Assembly (NCBI GenBank): GCA_038503075.1
Contig: JBCAML010000019.1
Location: 1-64,000, forward strand
Origin: Gyromitra esculenta
Lineage: Eukaryota; Ascomycota; Pezizomycetes; Pezizales; Discinaceae
Direction of reading: 5' to 3'
Length of the DNA stretch: 64,000 nucleotides
Within the stretch, counting starts at the first letter, position 1. Every line of letters starts with the position of its first letter. This document shows positions 9,678 to 23,400 of this stretch, in pieces. The notes under the pieces are model-generated. The model had not been told where the DNA came from. It made no database searches and saw only the letters and a program-made list of their open reading frames with translations. Both the position numbers and the translations under genes were made by a program.

Positions 9678-11363
9678 TTACTGTTCCCCTGGGTTCACTG
9701 AGCCGCCTCGACCTCCAAGTCCAGCCCTCGCCAGTCCAATTCCCATTCCTCCAATTATCTCCAGCCGCCCCTTTATCCAATCTCTTTGCCCCTTTTGCAC
9801 AACCTCTAGATTTACCGCCACCAACAACGGCCATAACAAAAAGTACCCACCCAGCGCGCCTACTTTCATATGGAATGGCAAACTAGCGCATATCTCATCC
9901 ACCATCTGCCTAACGACCTGTACTGACTCTAGGTGCGTGGCGCCCACGTCCCCGAGACGGACTAGACACTGTATGCGGAGCATATGTGTAAAGATTCGCG
10001 CTGTCCGATAATAGTTCCATACACTCGCAATCCAAATATCCTTATACATATCCTTCCCACCCCACACTCCCTCATCCTCTCTGCCTTCCTCTCTCTCCTC
10101 TTCCCGCCAGTACCCCCACACTGCTGGTAACTTCCCCGGCCATTCCGTAAACTGCGCTTCCAGAGCTTCCACGGCCTCCAACAACGCCTGCGCAGCGGCT
10201 GTGTCGCGCATCATCCTCGCACGCCCCAGCAGGTCCGGCAGCAAGAGCAGACACTGCATCAGTGCATTGGCTTCGAAATTCTCCGCAGAAGCCTCATGGC
10301 TCCATTCTTTGAGGATAGGGTCCAACGGCTCCGCGCGCGAAAGGGAACGCAAGATCTATTTCATAGTCAGTGGGAAAGGTCTAGTGGGTAGATGGAGGGG
10401 GACACAACCGCCTGTGTTCGAATCAAGATGAAGATACTTAGCCCAGTCGTGGTAGTTAGTTGAGCTTTTCCGCGTAGCTTCAGGAGCACACAGGCGCCGG
10501 CGACATGTGAGCCCCATGAATTAAGTGACTGCGGGGTCCATGTTAGGCTCTGTTTTTGTTCAATCAAGTTAGCGCCTGTACTTTAAAATATTGGACTTTG
10601 AAAATATGTGTATAAATGTTCTTGAAGTTGCCAAGTACTTGAAATGGGATGAGCATTATACGGTAGGGCTATCCGCCACGCCCTACCCTAGTCACGTTGC
10701 TTTCCTGTATATAGGAGCGTGTTTTCCAACAGAAACGCGCCTCTTCGCCATGGGACTCAACTAACCTCGTAGAGCGTCATAAGAACCACAGCTACTAACG
10801 TGTGATCCGATTTCACTTCTCGCGCATCCGTTAGGGCTGCGTTAGCCGCCGCCAAAGCCTTTGTGTAGTGATCTCGAGCTTGTTGCAGGAGACATCGTGC
10901 ACCGTACGTGTTACCGAGAGCGGCCAGCGAGACGGCTGAGACAGTGATGGAGAGTAGTGGGGAAGCATTTCGATAGAGAGGCAAGAGAAAGTCGAGAAAG
11001 GGGCGCTCGGAGGTCTGTGGGAGCAGAACGTAGTTTGCCAAGAAATAGCAAAGGGCCTGGTGCTCGTGCTGGGAAGGCGGAGGTGGTGGAATGGTGGTGG
11101 TAGCGGCGACGGCGATTGTGAGGCGGCGAACACGAGCGGCGGTCGAGAGCGTTTCGTTCCGGAGGACGAGGTCAAAGGGATCTTTATAGCCAGGGCATTT
11201 GCGATGCGATCTCGAGCACTGAGAGCAAGCAGGGGTGGATTCGTCGCACTAGCATCCGGCGCGTGAGTACAAACCAGCTCCTTAAGGCAGAGAGAGGGCT
11301 CACCTTGATGCGGCGCTGGCGACATGTTTGACAAGCGCGACTGGGCTTACCGGGGTGGACCAT
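9678..11363 (-). CDS. Zn(II)2Cys6 fungal-specific transcription factor
   Basis: Model of four exons: 11304-11363, 10766-11248, 10406-10528, 9678-10355; 447 residues, phases closed. The N-terminus holds the binuclear zinc cluster: CQTCRQRRIK is joined across the first intron to CDESTPACSQCSRSHRKCPGY, giving all six cysteines. The text after it (FDLVLRNET, then ALCYFLANYVL, LYE, SLNSWGSHVAGACVLLKLRG) follows the fungal_trans_2/DUF3468 type regulators. The C-terminal YYRTARIF and GGYFLLWPLLVA segments are also typical. Such proteins act in the nucleus and usually regulate metabolic genes; the target here is unknown. The second intron (237 nt) is longer than its neighbours and could hide a small exon. 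Confidence 0.82.
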
Positions 11364-14088
11364 CGCGTCCCAGCCAGAGCGGGGATCTAAATTTATATTC
11401 AGTGGGCGGGGAAGGCGGCCAGGCCTAAGCTATTAGGGTGAGTTTATAGGGAATCGCCCCTGTGGAAATCAGCTAGCGCCTCATGTGGGTCTCAGGCTGC
11501 GTAGAGCATGCGCAGCAGGCACATACATTTACTTACGCGACATGGACTACTATGTACTTACCGTCGTACCTTTGATCATGATCAGAGAAATAAGTTGGGT
11601 GCAGCCACAATTGACCTCTGTATTAATATGGCTTTACTAAATACCATCATCCTAGGAGGCTTCGTATGATATTGTGGTCCAAGTAGAGCTTTCTCTCTGT
11701 TTGGCTAATTTATGACTGAGCGCTGGTTCCACACACTTAATTCATAAGCGAATGCAGTACCTACCTACTTTAGTTTCCCACGTCGCGGGTGAGGCTCTGC
11801 GGCTGCGGCTCTGCGGCGAGCTAGTAACGCCAAGCTATCAATCCCCAACGTCATGCCTTGCCACCACCCACCTTACCACCACAACATCCCTACATCTCCA
11901 TCCTCATCTCCCATTTTGGGGGAAATTGTTACCAACTCCTATCCGCTCGGTGACAGAACTGCCTAATCGTCAGCCACCTACTGCAAATAAAGAACTCAGC
12001 GTTACGGGCAAGCCCCAGCTATTCCCGCTTGCGGGCCCAAGCAATCCAAATCAGAGTTGAACCCCTCGCGAGCTCAGTTATACAACCTACAGCTGCTCCG
12101 AGCATTCCCCACCATCCGAGCAATATGTTTCCAGATTCATACCACCTCTCACCTCGGTTCAATAGCCGAGTGCTGAGATTTTCCCTCTGACCGGGATCCC
12201 ACCACGCCTCTTGGGATCAAACACTTATAAAAGTTAAATCGCCTACTTACTTAACTAGGCTGCCTGCCAATGAGCTCCTCCTCAAACAGGCAATCCCTCC
12301 ACAGCGCCCACTAAATTAACATTCACACCGCGGACTAGCACCGTAAGCTCAACAGGCACTTCGAAGCTCTCGTCAATGCATTCACGAGAACCCATTGGCC
12401 GAATGATGAGAAATCCGTATACTGTATAGGAGACAGCAATTATGAGGAAAGCTATTGGGCCCAATATTACCAACGCGATGGCCACCAGAATAGAGTAAAA
12501 TCATGGGTGGATAAGCCTCCGGATAAGCGTAGACAGGCGGAGGGCTTTCTACCTCCGGATTATGGTCCTGCCATTCTCGGGATTCAGTAGTGTCTTAATT
12601 TGATTAAGGATAAGATTTTTCTGTGAACATCCTATCTTTCTCATTTTAATCCCAAAGACACGTCTAAACCCAGATTACTCTATCACTGCATCCCTACGCC
12701 CATAGTTTCGGTTTCGAAACTTATACTTTGGTATCTTAAGGTCAGGAGAGGGAGGAATTATTCACTGAATTTTAGCTAAATCAGACCTGCTATTCAAATC
12801 TCTTAGCGTCGTCTGATAGCAAGGCATACCTGAAATCACCTGAGTTTTTGTCGGTTTGCGATCATAAAATATCACTTGATTTTCGCTTTCTTGAACATAA
12901 ATATCTTGAAAATTAGTACAAAGTTAAACGTATCCCTTGTGAAGTGTTTTATATTTTTTTACACTATATTTCATTTTTCATTTTCATCTTCTATAGGCGA
13001 CGGAGTTCTCTGTGGCAGGGTACATGTATAGCGTGCATAGCAACGCCGACTCCCCCAAACATTACACGATTTACTAGTAGTCCCACCGCTGATTGATTAA
13101 AAATGGCACAGCCTTGCCTTGATACACAGAGACGAGATGAATGATCTCACTGTGTAAAGTATGACTTAGGAGTAGCCATGCAGCCACAACTAGGGATCAG
13201 TGATAATGCATTCTTTAGCTCTTGACCTTTGAGAGGAGGAGCAATGGAGCTAAACTCTGAATTGCAAGTACGGTTGGAACAAGAATGAAAATGGGTACTC
13301 TTTCGTTGTGGAGTTGGAGTTGATATTCGGACGTATGTGGTCTGCTAAACGCACTCTATTGGTCCGTGAAACCCCCTTGTAGCGGTTGGATAACTAGCGG
13401 GAAACAAACAACTGAATGCATGGTTTAGGTTGCTCCTCGAGTGCAAATACATGATTTGTTTTGTCCCAGGATTCAGATGAAGGTTCTCGTGCTGGAGGTG
13501 CTGTCGACCCCTGTCGGATAAGCTTAGCCTTGCGCTATGCCGTTTATGGTAAACGTTACGAGGCTAGCACCAAATTGGTAATCGATGTAGATTATCATTT
13601 GGTGGTCTCGTCGCTAGACCTAGACCTAGCTTATTAGATTATTTGGTAGCTTCACATCGCCCTGTTTTCTGATATGCTGCTCGTATAACCGGGGGCGCAG
13701 GAACTCGTGTGCCGTGTAGAGTCTACGTAGAGTAGACGCCAAAAGCCTTGTTCTCTTACCCCTACGCGGGAATACCCTCCGCCCCAGCCCCACTGCTCCG
13801 CGCCAAGCCTATTCCAGTAGACTTTGCGAGACTAGCACGAAACGGGATACATGTCAATAATCATTACTTCAGCATTGCCCGAAGGCAGTTCTGTGATTCG
13901 TGGTATCCCCAATTCCCCCCGGATCTGCGCTTTAATGGTTTTTAATTAGTACGAGAGAGTCGTGGCTGTCAACGTATACACTGGGCTATGTCCACAAATT
14001 GACTTCGCTCACTGTTATACAATAATCTCCATCGAGCTCTTCAAGTCAATATCTTCATCTTCAGCACATCCGTTTCACATCACCCACT
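11364..14088. other. Gene-poor region upstream of the esterase
   Basis: No well supported gene. The 102-codon frame at 11752-12060 is of low complexity. A possible decayed membrane-protein gene is listed at 12282-12560. From 12600 to 13740 the DNA is AT-rich without coding signal. CT-rich sequence leading to 14088 is probably the esterase promoter and 5' leader. Confidence 0.4.
12282..12560 (-). pseudogene. Possible decayed small membrane-protein gene
   Basis: A minus-strand frame ending at 12282 encodes a strongly hydrophobic segment (LVILGPIAFLIIAVSYTVYGFLII) followed by a polar tail, but has no ATG. Just upstream, in another frame, is a proline-rich stretch (EVESPPPVYAYPEAYPP) of the kind that often precedes a membrane anchor. 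The two do not join through a clear intron. I read this as a broken or chance arrangement; no family recognised. Confidence 0.2.
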
Positions 14089-16033
<1,945 letters not shown>

Positions 16034-16547
16034 AGGATGAGGCAGCATCGTGATTCAGTATAATTCGGGAAGAGTGTATTATTACATGTAGCGTTTATTT
16101 TGTCCTGGTAGTAATAATAGCTTAGAGTCGGGGTTTTGTATTAGTACCTATCTGCGAGAGATAGCAACATAATAGAGGCTTTAGATCTTACATATATCAT
16201 GGGAGGCATATGGCTTTCAGCAGAGTTTATAGCTGTGTTCGATTAAAACATGTATTCCGTACATAGTCCTAGCTATCGTTTATTTTACACTCAATCTCCA
16301 TCATCTGCACGGTAAAGTTGGTTCTACTGCTGAGGTAATATGAAGTAGAACTGAGAACAAAAAGTGAATACTAATGCGCACACTTTAAATGCGCAGAAAT
16401 ATGATGCGTCAATATCATGATACTATTATACCAATCTGACACATCACAAACCACTTCTCACCCTCACTATATTATACAGTGACAGCCCAGCAACCTTTTT
16501 TATCAGAAATCAGCCTCGAAGCTAAGCCATCGTCCCCCATAATCAAG
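16034..16547. other. Intergenic region between esterase and hypothetical gene
   Basis: AT-rich. Probably the 3' end of the esterase transcript and the promoter of the next gene; a CACTATATTATACAG string near 16465 may serve as TATA box. Nothing else seen. Confidence 0.4.
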
Positions 16548-17283
16548 ATGCCCGACCAAAAAGATCTGCGAGAAAGTTTATCCGGCAGTATCGAAGGTGA
16601 GCTTCTCTACTGAGAGTACATCAACGAAACCTGACGACTCTAACGAAGGAGATATAGAGCTCCCTCTCGCTCGGCTTATTAGCACAATCCGAGAAGTAGA
16701 AGCGACGAATGCCAAGCTTACCGACGAGATTGCGGGGCTCCACGCGGAGGCTTCTCGACTGCTAGCCGCTATCGAGAAACCAAAGACCCCAAGCTCGAAC
16801 CCCCAAGGAGATCTTTTGCTGAACCCGGACGGAAGCGGTGCTGGATCTCCCGAGGTTTACCGGCAAATCATAAAGAAAAACTGGCATGGTAGACTTGGCC
16901 GAACCCACATGGTGGATGTCGATCGGTTGCCAGATTCTGCGAAGAGCGAGTTGGATCGTTACCTGCGCTGCCAATTGAATGGGATCGCTCCTGCTGGGAA
17001 AGCATACTGCAAGCCCGACTATAATAAGATCTTCGCGACTTTATCAGCTTTCGGTTTACGATTGGAAGATAGAGGGCTGCTGGTGGATGTACCAGAAACC
17101 AATGATAACGCTTTATATGCATCGCCCATGCTTCGCCGGTTCACGAACCTCACCGCTTATTTCTCAACCTCGTGGAAATATGAATTTTATTGGGAAGGTT
17201 CTGTGCTTGAGACGTTGCTTCAGCTGGCTCGGTATCGCGGCTTATTTGATGAAAGTGGTAACTTAAAGGCGGCAGATTGGTGA
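16548..17283 (+). CDS. Hypothetical protein with N-terminal coiled coil (224 residues)
   Basis: Model: exon 1 16548-16596 and exon 2 16658-17283 with a 61-nt intron (GTGAGC, branch CTCTAAC, end ATATAG). The joined N-terminus starts MPDQKDLRE and leads into a heptad-like helix (LARLISTIREVEATNAKLTDEIAGLHAEASRLL, written here as one long helix, about residues 18-50). A linker with PKTPSSNPQG follows, then a conserved-looking, mostly helical region rich in aromatic residues (YRQIIKKNWHGRLGR ... FYWEGSVLETLLQLARYRGLF). I do not recognise the family. No signal peptide or membrane segment. The intron choice rests on splice signals and on an ATG that is otherwise out of frame. Confidence 0.55.
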
Positions 17284-18672
17284 TGTTAGTGGATATTGGC
17301 GGCGCTTGAATTTGATGCAAGCGTATCTCATCGGGCCCAAAACTGTCATCATAATGAAGAAGGAGTATTGATCAAATCTCAAGCCACGTCCCCAAAACTC
17401 GTGACAGTTCCTACCAACCGTAGTCCCGGTCTTATAGTTATTTTCCGGCACAAGTCCACATGCAGAAGTATTTGTGATCGATATATATACTATTGATTTG
17501 GTTGGAAAGAAATTTCAACCGAAGGTCATTCATTTCTGGCTTTTATTCCTTATTTTCACGCATTCACCTAAATATGTATGAAATCATCATGTAGCCATAA
17601 CCAGCTGTATCGAGTATGCACCACTAGGTTTACTGGGACACATCACCAGAAAATGAGTCGCTAGGGGTTGTCTCTAGTTGCTAGTGCACTATAACCAGTC
17701 ACAAATCTCTCCAACAGGTTGTTGGAAAAGCTTCCTAATACGGGTGCCTCCACAGGTGTGGCTTCGGAGTCGGAAATGATTGAGAGAAAGGTACCCGAAC
17801 TCACGGGTACTTGGGCGCCCGAGAGAGAGCTATTTAGATAGGGGCCGTATGCCCACCTCTAGCAAGAAAGCAAGAAAGCAATCAAGTCCTCTATCCCTCC
17901 CTACGCGCCCCAATATTACAACATTTGTATCGAGATATTTATCGAGTGAGATTTCATGATTAATATTGAAAACTTGATGAAAATTTTCAGTGAATCAGTC
18001 TTGGGACCGGGACGGAAGCAGGGCACAAGACGTCGGAGCGAAAGACTGTTAGAGGGGAGAGGATAGAAGTCTAATTAGTTTATTCGGAGCTCATATGATG
18101 AGGTGATGCGAAGTAATCACGTGGCTCGTGATGAGAATTCTGTGTATGTTGTGTGAAAGAGAATCCTGAGTTCTAGTAGCTGTTGCTAGCTGGCACATGC
18201 GATTGCGGGTCAGTAGGACGAGTGACTACAATCAACCAACTCTTCTCGCTTTGTTATGGCCCTCAATGGTACGCGAGACGGTTCCTCCGCCAAATTCAGG
18301 ACTAAGTTCGGGGCTTTCTTTGTGCCTATCTTTTGTATACTTGGGGCCTTGCAGGTGGTATGGTTAAGGATTTGTTAGGAGATGGTGCATTCTCGGCCTT
18401 AGTGGAGCGTCCACGGGAGAAATTCCGGTAAAATGTTATTACGACACATTAGATGTAGCTCGTAGGCTCTAGGATCGAAACAACATATGGCCTTCGTTAT
18501 ATAAAGCCACGGCTACGAAAATATTACCAAGCTGGAATAACTTCATAGAATAGAACTTTATCTTTCTCTTCCTAGAAAAAAACTATCGTCGTGATATTAC
18601 ACGAACGTAAGAGCAATGGGAAGTGTTGATCATATCAAACATGCGGCTCATCGCATACTCCTGTACCAAGCT
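17284..18672. repeat. Intergenic DNA with LTR-like remnant (about 17718-17960)
   Basis: A CCAACAGGTTGTTGG palindrome at 17711 contains a TGTTGG start typical of Copia-type LTRs. Downstream strings (AGCAAGAAAGCAA repeated near 17860; TATTTATCGAGTGA near 17937) match the remnant at about 9.1-9.4 kb in the same order. I could not find the matching end or target duplication, so this may be a solo LTR fragment. The rest of the interval shows no gene. Confidence 0.4.
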
Positions 18673-19294
18673 TCAAACCCTTCTTTGAAACGCAGTCTTC
18701 TTTACCCCGTCTAGCAGCATCTTGATATACATCTCCGTATCGAGATCAAACGTTGCATGGTGATCGGCCCGGGTAGCGAAACGGCCCTTCAAATCTGCCC
18801 TCGTAATCGTTACCGGCTTCGCACCACCAGGCGGTCTTGGCAGCAACGTCTACATTATCAGCATCCAATATCACAACACTAGATGCTTAAAGGAAGCTCA
18901 CAATGCGTTCCCCACTCATCTTACTAGCTCCTGTAGCCTTATCAAGGCGCCACAGCTCAGCAAACCCAGACAATGGACCAACCCATTCCTCGGTTTTCGT
19001 AGACTCACGAAGATGCTCATAGGCAGGATCATCAACATTCAACTCCGGAGCAGAGTTATCATCCTCTGCAAGCTTATCAACCGATAACGGTGGTGGTACG
19101 GTTGGTGTGGCGGCCTTAGTGAGTTTCAATAGGAGCACAGCTTTCACAGCCCCGGAGGTTTATTCAAACCAAGCACGTGTGTCGGCAAGGACCGCTTCAT
19201 AGGACTCCGTGAAGCCGCATTCCGCAACAGAAGGGGGGAACTCGTCGTTGCTCAGGTTGATGCAGGCATCAGGCTTTCTTGTGGCGAAAGGCAT
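18673..19294 (-). pseudogene. Conserved-looking fungal protein interrupted by one in-frame stop
   Basis: Exon 1 18902-19294 and exon 2 18673-18849, separated by a 52-nt intron (GTGAGC ... GTAG), encode 189 codons. Codon 45 (19160-19162) is TAA. Before it: MPFATRKPDACINLSNDEFP ... YEAVLADTRAWFE; after it the same frame continues with AVKAVLLLKLTK and a polar region to a lysine-arginine end (FQRRV). Reading stays coherent on both sides and across the intron, which argues for a once-intact gene with a single point break. A sequencing error or stop readthrough are alternatives. The family is not one I can name. Confidence 0.55.
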
Positions 19295-20341
19295 GGTTGG
19301 TGATTCGTGAGTGTGAAAGTGGATGAGTGTGGAGATGAGGTTTGTTGCAATGCTCTTTGAATTCTAAAATGACTCAATACTACGCATATAGTAAATCTCT
19401 TGGCATTGTTCGTCCATCTACAGTTCTGCCACCTTGGCACTACCCTGAATGACGACCATAATTTTCAGGCACCTGGGAGTCCTTGCCATAGAAGGAAGGC
19501 GATATTGTTAATAAATAATAGAGCGAGTGATGCATCATGATTACAGTCAGTAGATAGATAGATAGATTAATCATACACGTGATTACAGTCAGTGATCGGA
19601 TATCCGCATCCTAAAATATGCCCCATCTTCTACGGAGTAACAGAACCGGCATATAGTATATGTACATGTTGCATTGTAGCTATCATTTTATTGATATTCC
19701 GTAGCCTTTTCCAGAACTATATGTAATAACTAAAAACGGCGACATTACGATCACAAATTCTCACTCGTTTTGATGACTACGGATTGCATGGAAGCGCTAA
19801 GTTGCATGTATTTTTTCTCGATTCTCAGACTACATGGAGAACGAAAGCAGCTTGGTATCTAGCTATACCAATCAGCTAATTGCTTATCAAAAGTAGGTTG
19901 TGCCTCAGATATAACTACGTGCTTGAATCTTATACTAATAATCCGTTCTAGAGGCGTCAGAATTGAAGGGAGGATATTTTCTCTTATTTCGTAGCCCTCC
20001 TATAATCAAAAAAAATCCATTAGATCTAGTATGGTAGAACATGGAAAGCGGGGTACGTTGGCGGCTCTTTCCGACTTAACCCTGCCAATCAGATGACGCT
20101 TGAAGTCAACTTGAATCTTAGCTTTGCGGAAGTTTTGTAAGCAACGTAACTTCCTTACATCTGCGAAAGATTTTAATCTTTAAACCAAAGACCATATTCA
20201 GGATCAGATAAAAGGAAATATTACCCAGTAACAAGGCTCGTCGAAAAGTACCATACGCTCAAGTCATTGCGGGGTTTGATCTAAATGTTTGTGACTTCCC
20301 CGGTCAAAAAAGAGCAAGGGAAGCTAACTGCTCTGGTTTTA
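19295..20341. other. Intergenic/5' region of the TPR-CHAT gene
   Basis: AT-rich, with GATA tandem units near 19552. No complete gene seen. A branch-like GCTAACTG followed by CTGGTTTTAG at 20319-20341 looks like a 3' splice site feeding the TPR-CHAT frame, so an upstream coding exon probably lies in this interval. The start codon could not be fixed. Confidence 0.4.
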
Positions 20342-20484
20342 GGACAGACTTAAACCCCAGCAATTCCTCTGGGCCAGCCCAGCTGTCAACCTGGATCATC
20401 CAACAGCTTATATCCTCGAAAGCGACAAGACAAATCCCAGGCACCAGCTCAGCCTCTGAAGCATCAACTAAAGAGAATAGTCCA

Positions 20485-23400
20485 TTGGGAATTCTGGAAA
20501 ATGAGATTAAGGATGTTGAAGGACTTATTGCAGCAAATCCCTCGAGCGATGATATCTACAAACGTTTGTCGCGGTTGTCCGGGATGCTGGGGCTTCGGTA
20601 TGACCTGACAGGGTTAGAGGAGGATTTAGATCGAGGTATAGAATGTGGATTTGAGGCGTTAGTGGCAGCTCCAGTGGACCACCTAATTCGGGGAGATTTG
20701 TTGGTGGAGTTGAGCGAAAGATTGCACTGCAAATATAAGAGGTCAGGGACTTTGCAAGATCTCGAACATGCTATCAAGCGTACTGAGGAGGCCATCACTT
20801 TTTACCCCCAACTCGAGCACACCGATCGGCCCGCTCTATATAGCAGGCTAGGCATGCTGTTACTGCGTAGATATGAGAAGCTAGGGATCCTTGAGGATCT
20901 TCAACAAGCAATCAAATGGGATGAGGAGACGGTGTCAGCAGTCTCTCCCAAAGATCCAGGCCTAGCGAACGTCTTGTACAACTTGAGCATTAAACTGCTT
21001 AGACGATATGGAAAGCTGGGATATCTGGAAGATCTCCAGCAAAGTATCCAGCGGACCGAGGAAGCAATAGCAGCTACATCCCCTATTCACCCCGATTATG
21101 CAGAAAGGTCAGATGATCTGGGAAAGAGATTTCACCACAGGTTTCAGCTTCTTGGAGACCGATTAGATCTTGATAGAGCCATCGAGTGGGGTGAGCGGGC
21201 TGCTGTAATGGGTGCATTTTCTGCAAATACCAGTCAAGCAGTAACATTAAACAACCTAGCAAGTCGCTTCTGGTGCAGATACGAGATAAACGATAACCCG
21301 CAAGACCGCGACGCTGCTATAAGACGGAGCCAAGAGGCAATGGTAGCAACGCCTTTGGGACACCCAACCCGACCCATTATATTGAATAACCTTAAGAGAT
21401 TTATCTCGCACGGATACCAGTTATCTGGGGGCGTGCGAGATCTCGAAGAGGCAATCAGCTGGACTAGAAAGACACTGGCATTAATTGATACAACAGATGA
21501 AGATCCGAATAGAGCAGTCTTCCTAGACAGCCTGAGTGGCTTCCTAATGGATGGATTTAAGAAGTGGGGCTTACTTGGTAATCTTGATGAAGCCATCAAA
21601 GAAGGTGAAGCTGCAGCGAAAACACTTACCACGAACGACCCACGTCGGCCGGGGATATTACACAATCTAAGCAATAAGGTGAATGCAAGGTACCAGCTAT
21701 TCGAAGTTGACTCGGATCTTGATTTTGGAACCGCTCTCTGCCATGAAGCGGTTGCAAGCGCCCCATCGGACGATCCAAACCGAGCAAATATGTTGGACAA
21801 CTTAAGCGTATATTTGTTCTGCAGATATAATCGATTTGGAGTGCTTAGAGATCTCGAGCAGGCTATTTCTCATTCTCAGGCGGCAATTGCAATTTCCTCT
21901 ACAGATTCACATCGAGCGGAAATAACGATCAACCTAGGCAACTTCTACCATAGCAGATATAAGCATCTTGGTGCGTTGGATGACCTAACGAAGGCACTCA
22001 CAGAGGTTGAGGCAGCAGTCGCAAAACTTCCGCCAATCCCAGAAGATGCTGGCCCCAATCGAGCTACGGGATTGAACATGCTGAGCATACTTTATCGTGC
22101 CAGGTACGAGCAATTTGGAGAGATTGGGGATCTTGAACGAGCGATCGAAAAATGTGAGGTAGCAGTGGCAACTACCCCTCCGAACAACCCCATGCTGGGA
22201 GGTATAATCAGCACCCTAGGTACGATGCTCTTGCTCAGATATATGCTATCTGGGGCTCAAGGGGATATCGAAGAAGCCATCAAGCGAAATGAAGAGGCTT
22301 TGGCCAAAAAGTTAGTGGGCCAACCTAGGCGGACGGGTACTCTGAGCAACTTAGCAACTTCTTTACATGCTCGATATCTACGATTTGGGGATGTCGAGGA
22401 CATTGAACGAGCAATCAAGCTTATGAGAGAATCTCTCGCTGCTACCCCACGAGACCATCCTAGTAGGCCTCGCGCGATGCAAAATCTTGGTATCTTCCTT
22501 GCTCAACGATACCGCAAATTAAAGTCCCTGGAGGATCTTTTGTGCGGTATCGATCTTGTCCAGAAGGCTATATCAGCAACGATGCCAGACGAGCATGACC
22601 TTGATCGAGCAGCTATGTTGAATACCCTGGGTGATCTCACGCTTCTTCGATATAGAGAATTAGGAAATCAAGAAGATCTCGAGAAAGCTATAAAGTGTTG
22701 TGAAGAGGCAGTAGCCACTCCTTCCGGGCCCCTTCACCGGTCAAGAGCACTAGGTAATCTAAGCTCAGGCCTAAACTTGCGGTACGAGAGGATTGGAGAC
22801 CTAGAGGATGTACAGCAGGCAATCAAGCATACTCGTAAAGCACTAGCAATAGTGCCCCCAAGCTATACCAGCCGATCAGGTTTCCTAAATCAACTTGCCA
22901 ATAGTCTGTGGTATAGGTGCCAGCGACTGAAAGTTCCACGGGACCTCGAAGAGGCTATTAAGGTCGCTGAAGAAGCATTAGCAACAACCCCTCTAAACCA
23001 TCCTGATCTGGCTGGATTCTCGGATAGCCTTGGAGTCATCCTCTTTTATAGATATGGGCAACGAAAGGAGCTGGATGATCTCGAACAAGCAATTAAAAGG
23101 GCCAAGCAGGCAGTAGCAGCAACGGCGGTAACAGATGCCACCCGAGGAACCAGATTGACAAACCTCAGCACTATGCTCGCGATTCGACACGAACGATTGG
23201 GATCCCTTGACGATCTAGAGGGGGCCATTGAGCGATGTGAGGAGGCCGTTTCAATACAAGAGTCCATCCCAGATAGTCCCTACCGTGCCGGGATCTTGTA
23301 TAATCTAGCCAACAGATTAAGCACAAGGATGCTACTATCACCTTCTTCCCAAAATATTGAGCACACCCTTCGGATCACTCTTGAAGCCTGGAATTCACCT

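Noticed and set aside
9287..9886. 199-codon plus-strand open frame
   Set aside because: Its first part is repeat-like DNA and the rest is antisense to a well supported Zn2Cys6 regulator; composition is low-complexity Lys/Thr/Pro.
10400..10440. GTTCGAATC-like strings (also near 29075 and 41632) as tRNA T-arms
   Set aside because: No matching acceptor stem, anticodon arm or D-arm could be built around them by eye.
11752..12060. 102-codon plus-strand frame
   Set aside because: Thr/Pro/Leu-rich low-complexity text with no domain, no intron context and no neighbour in operon-like arrangement.
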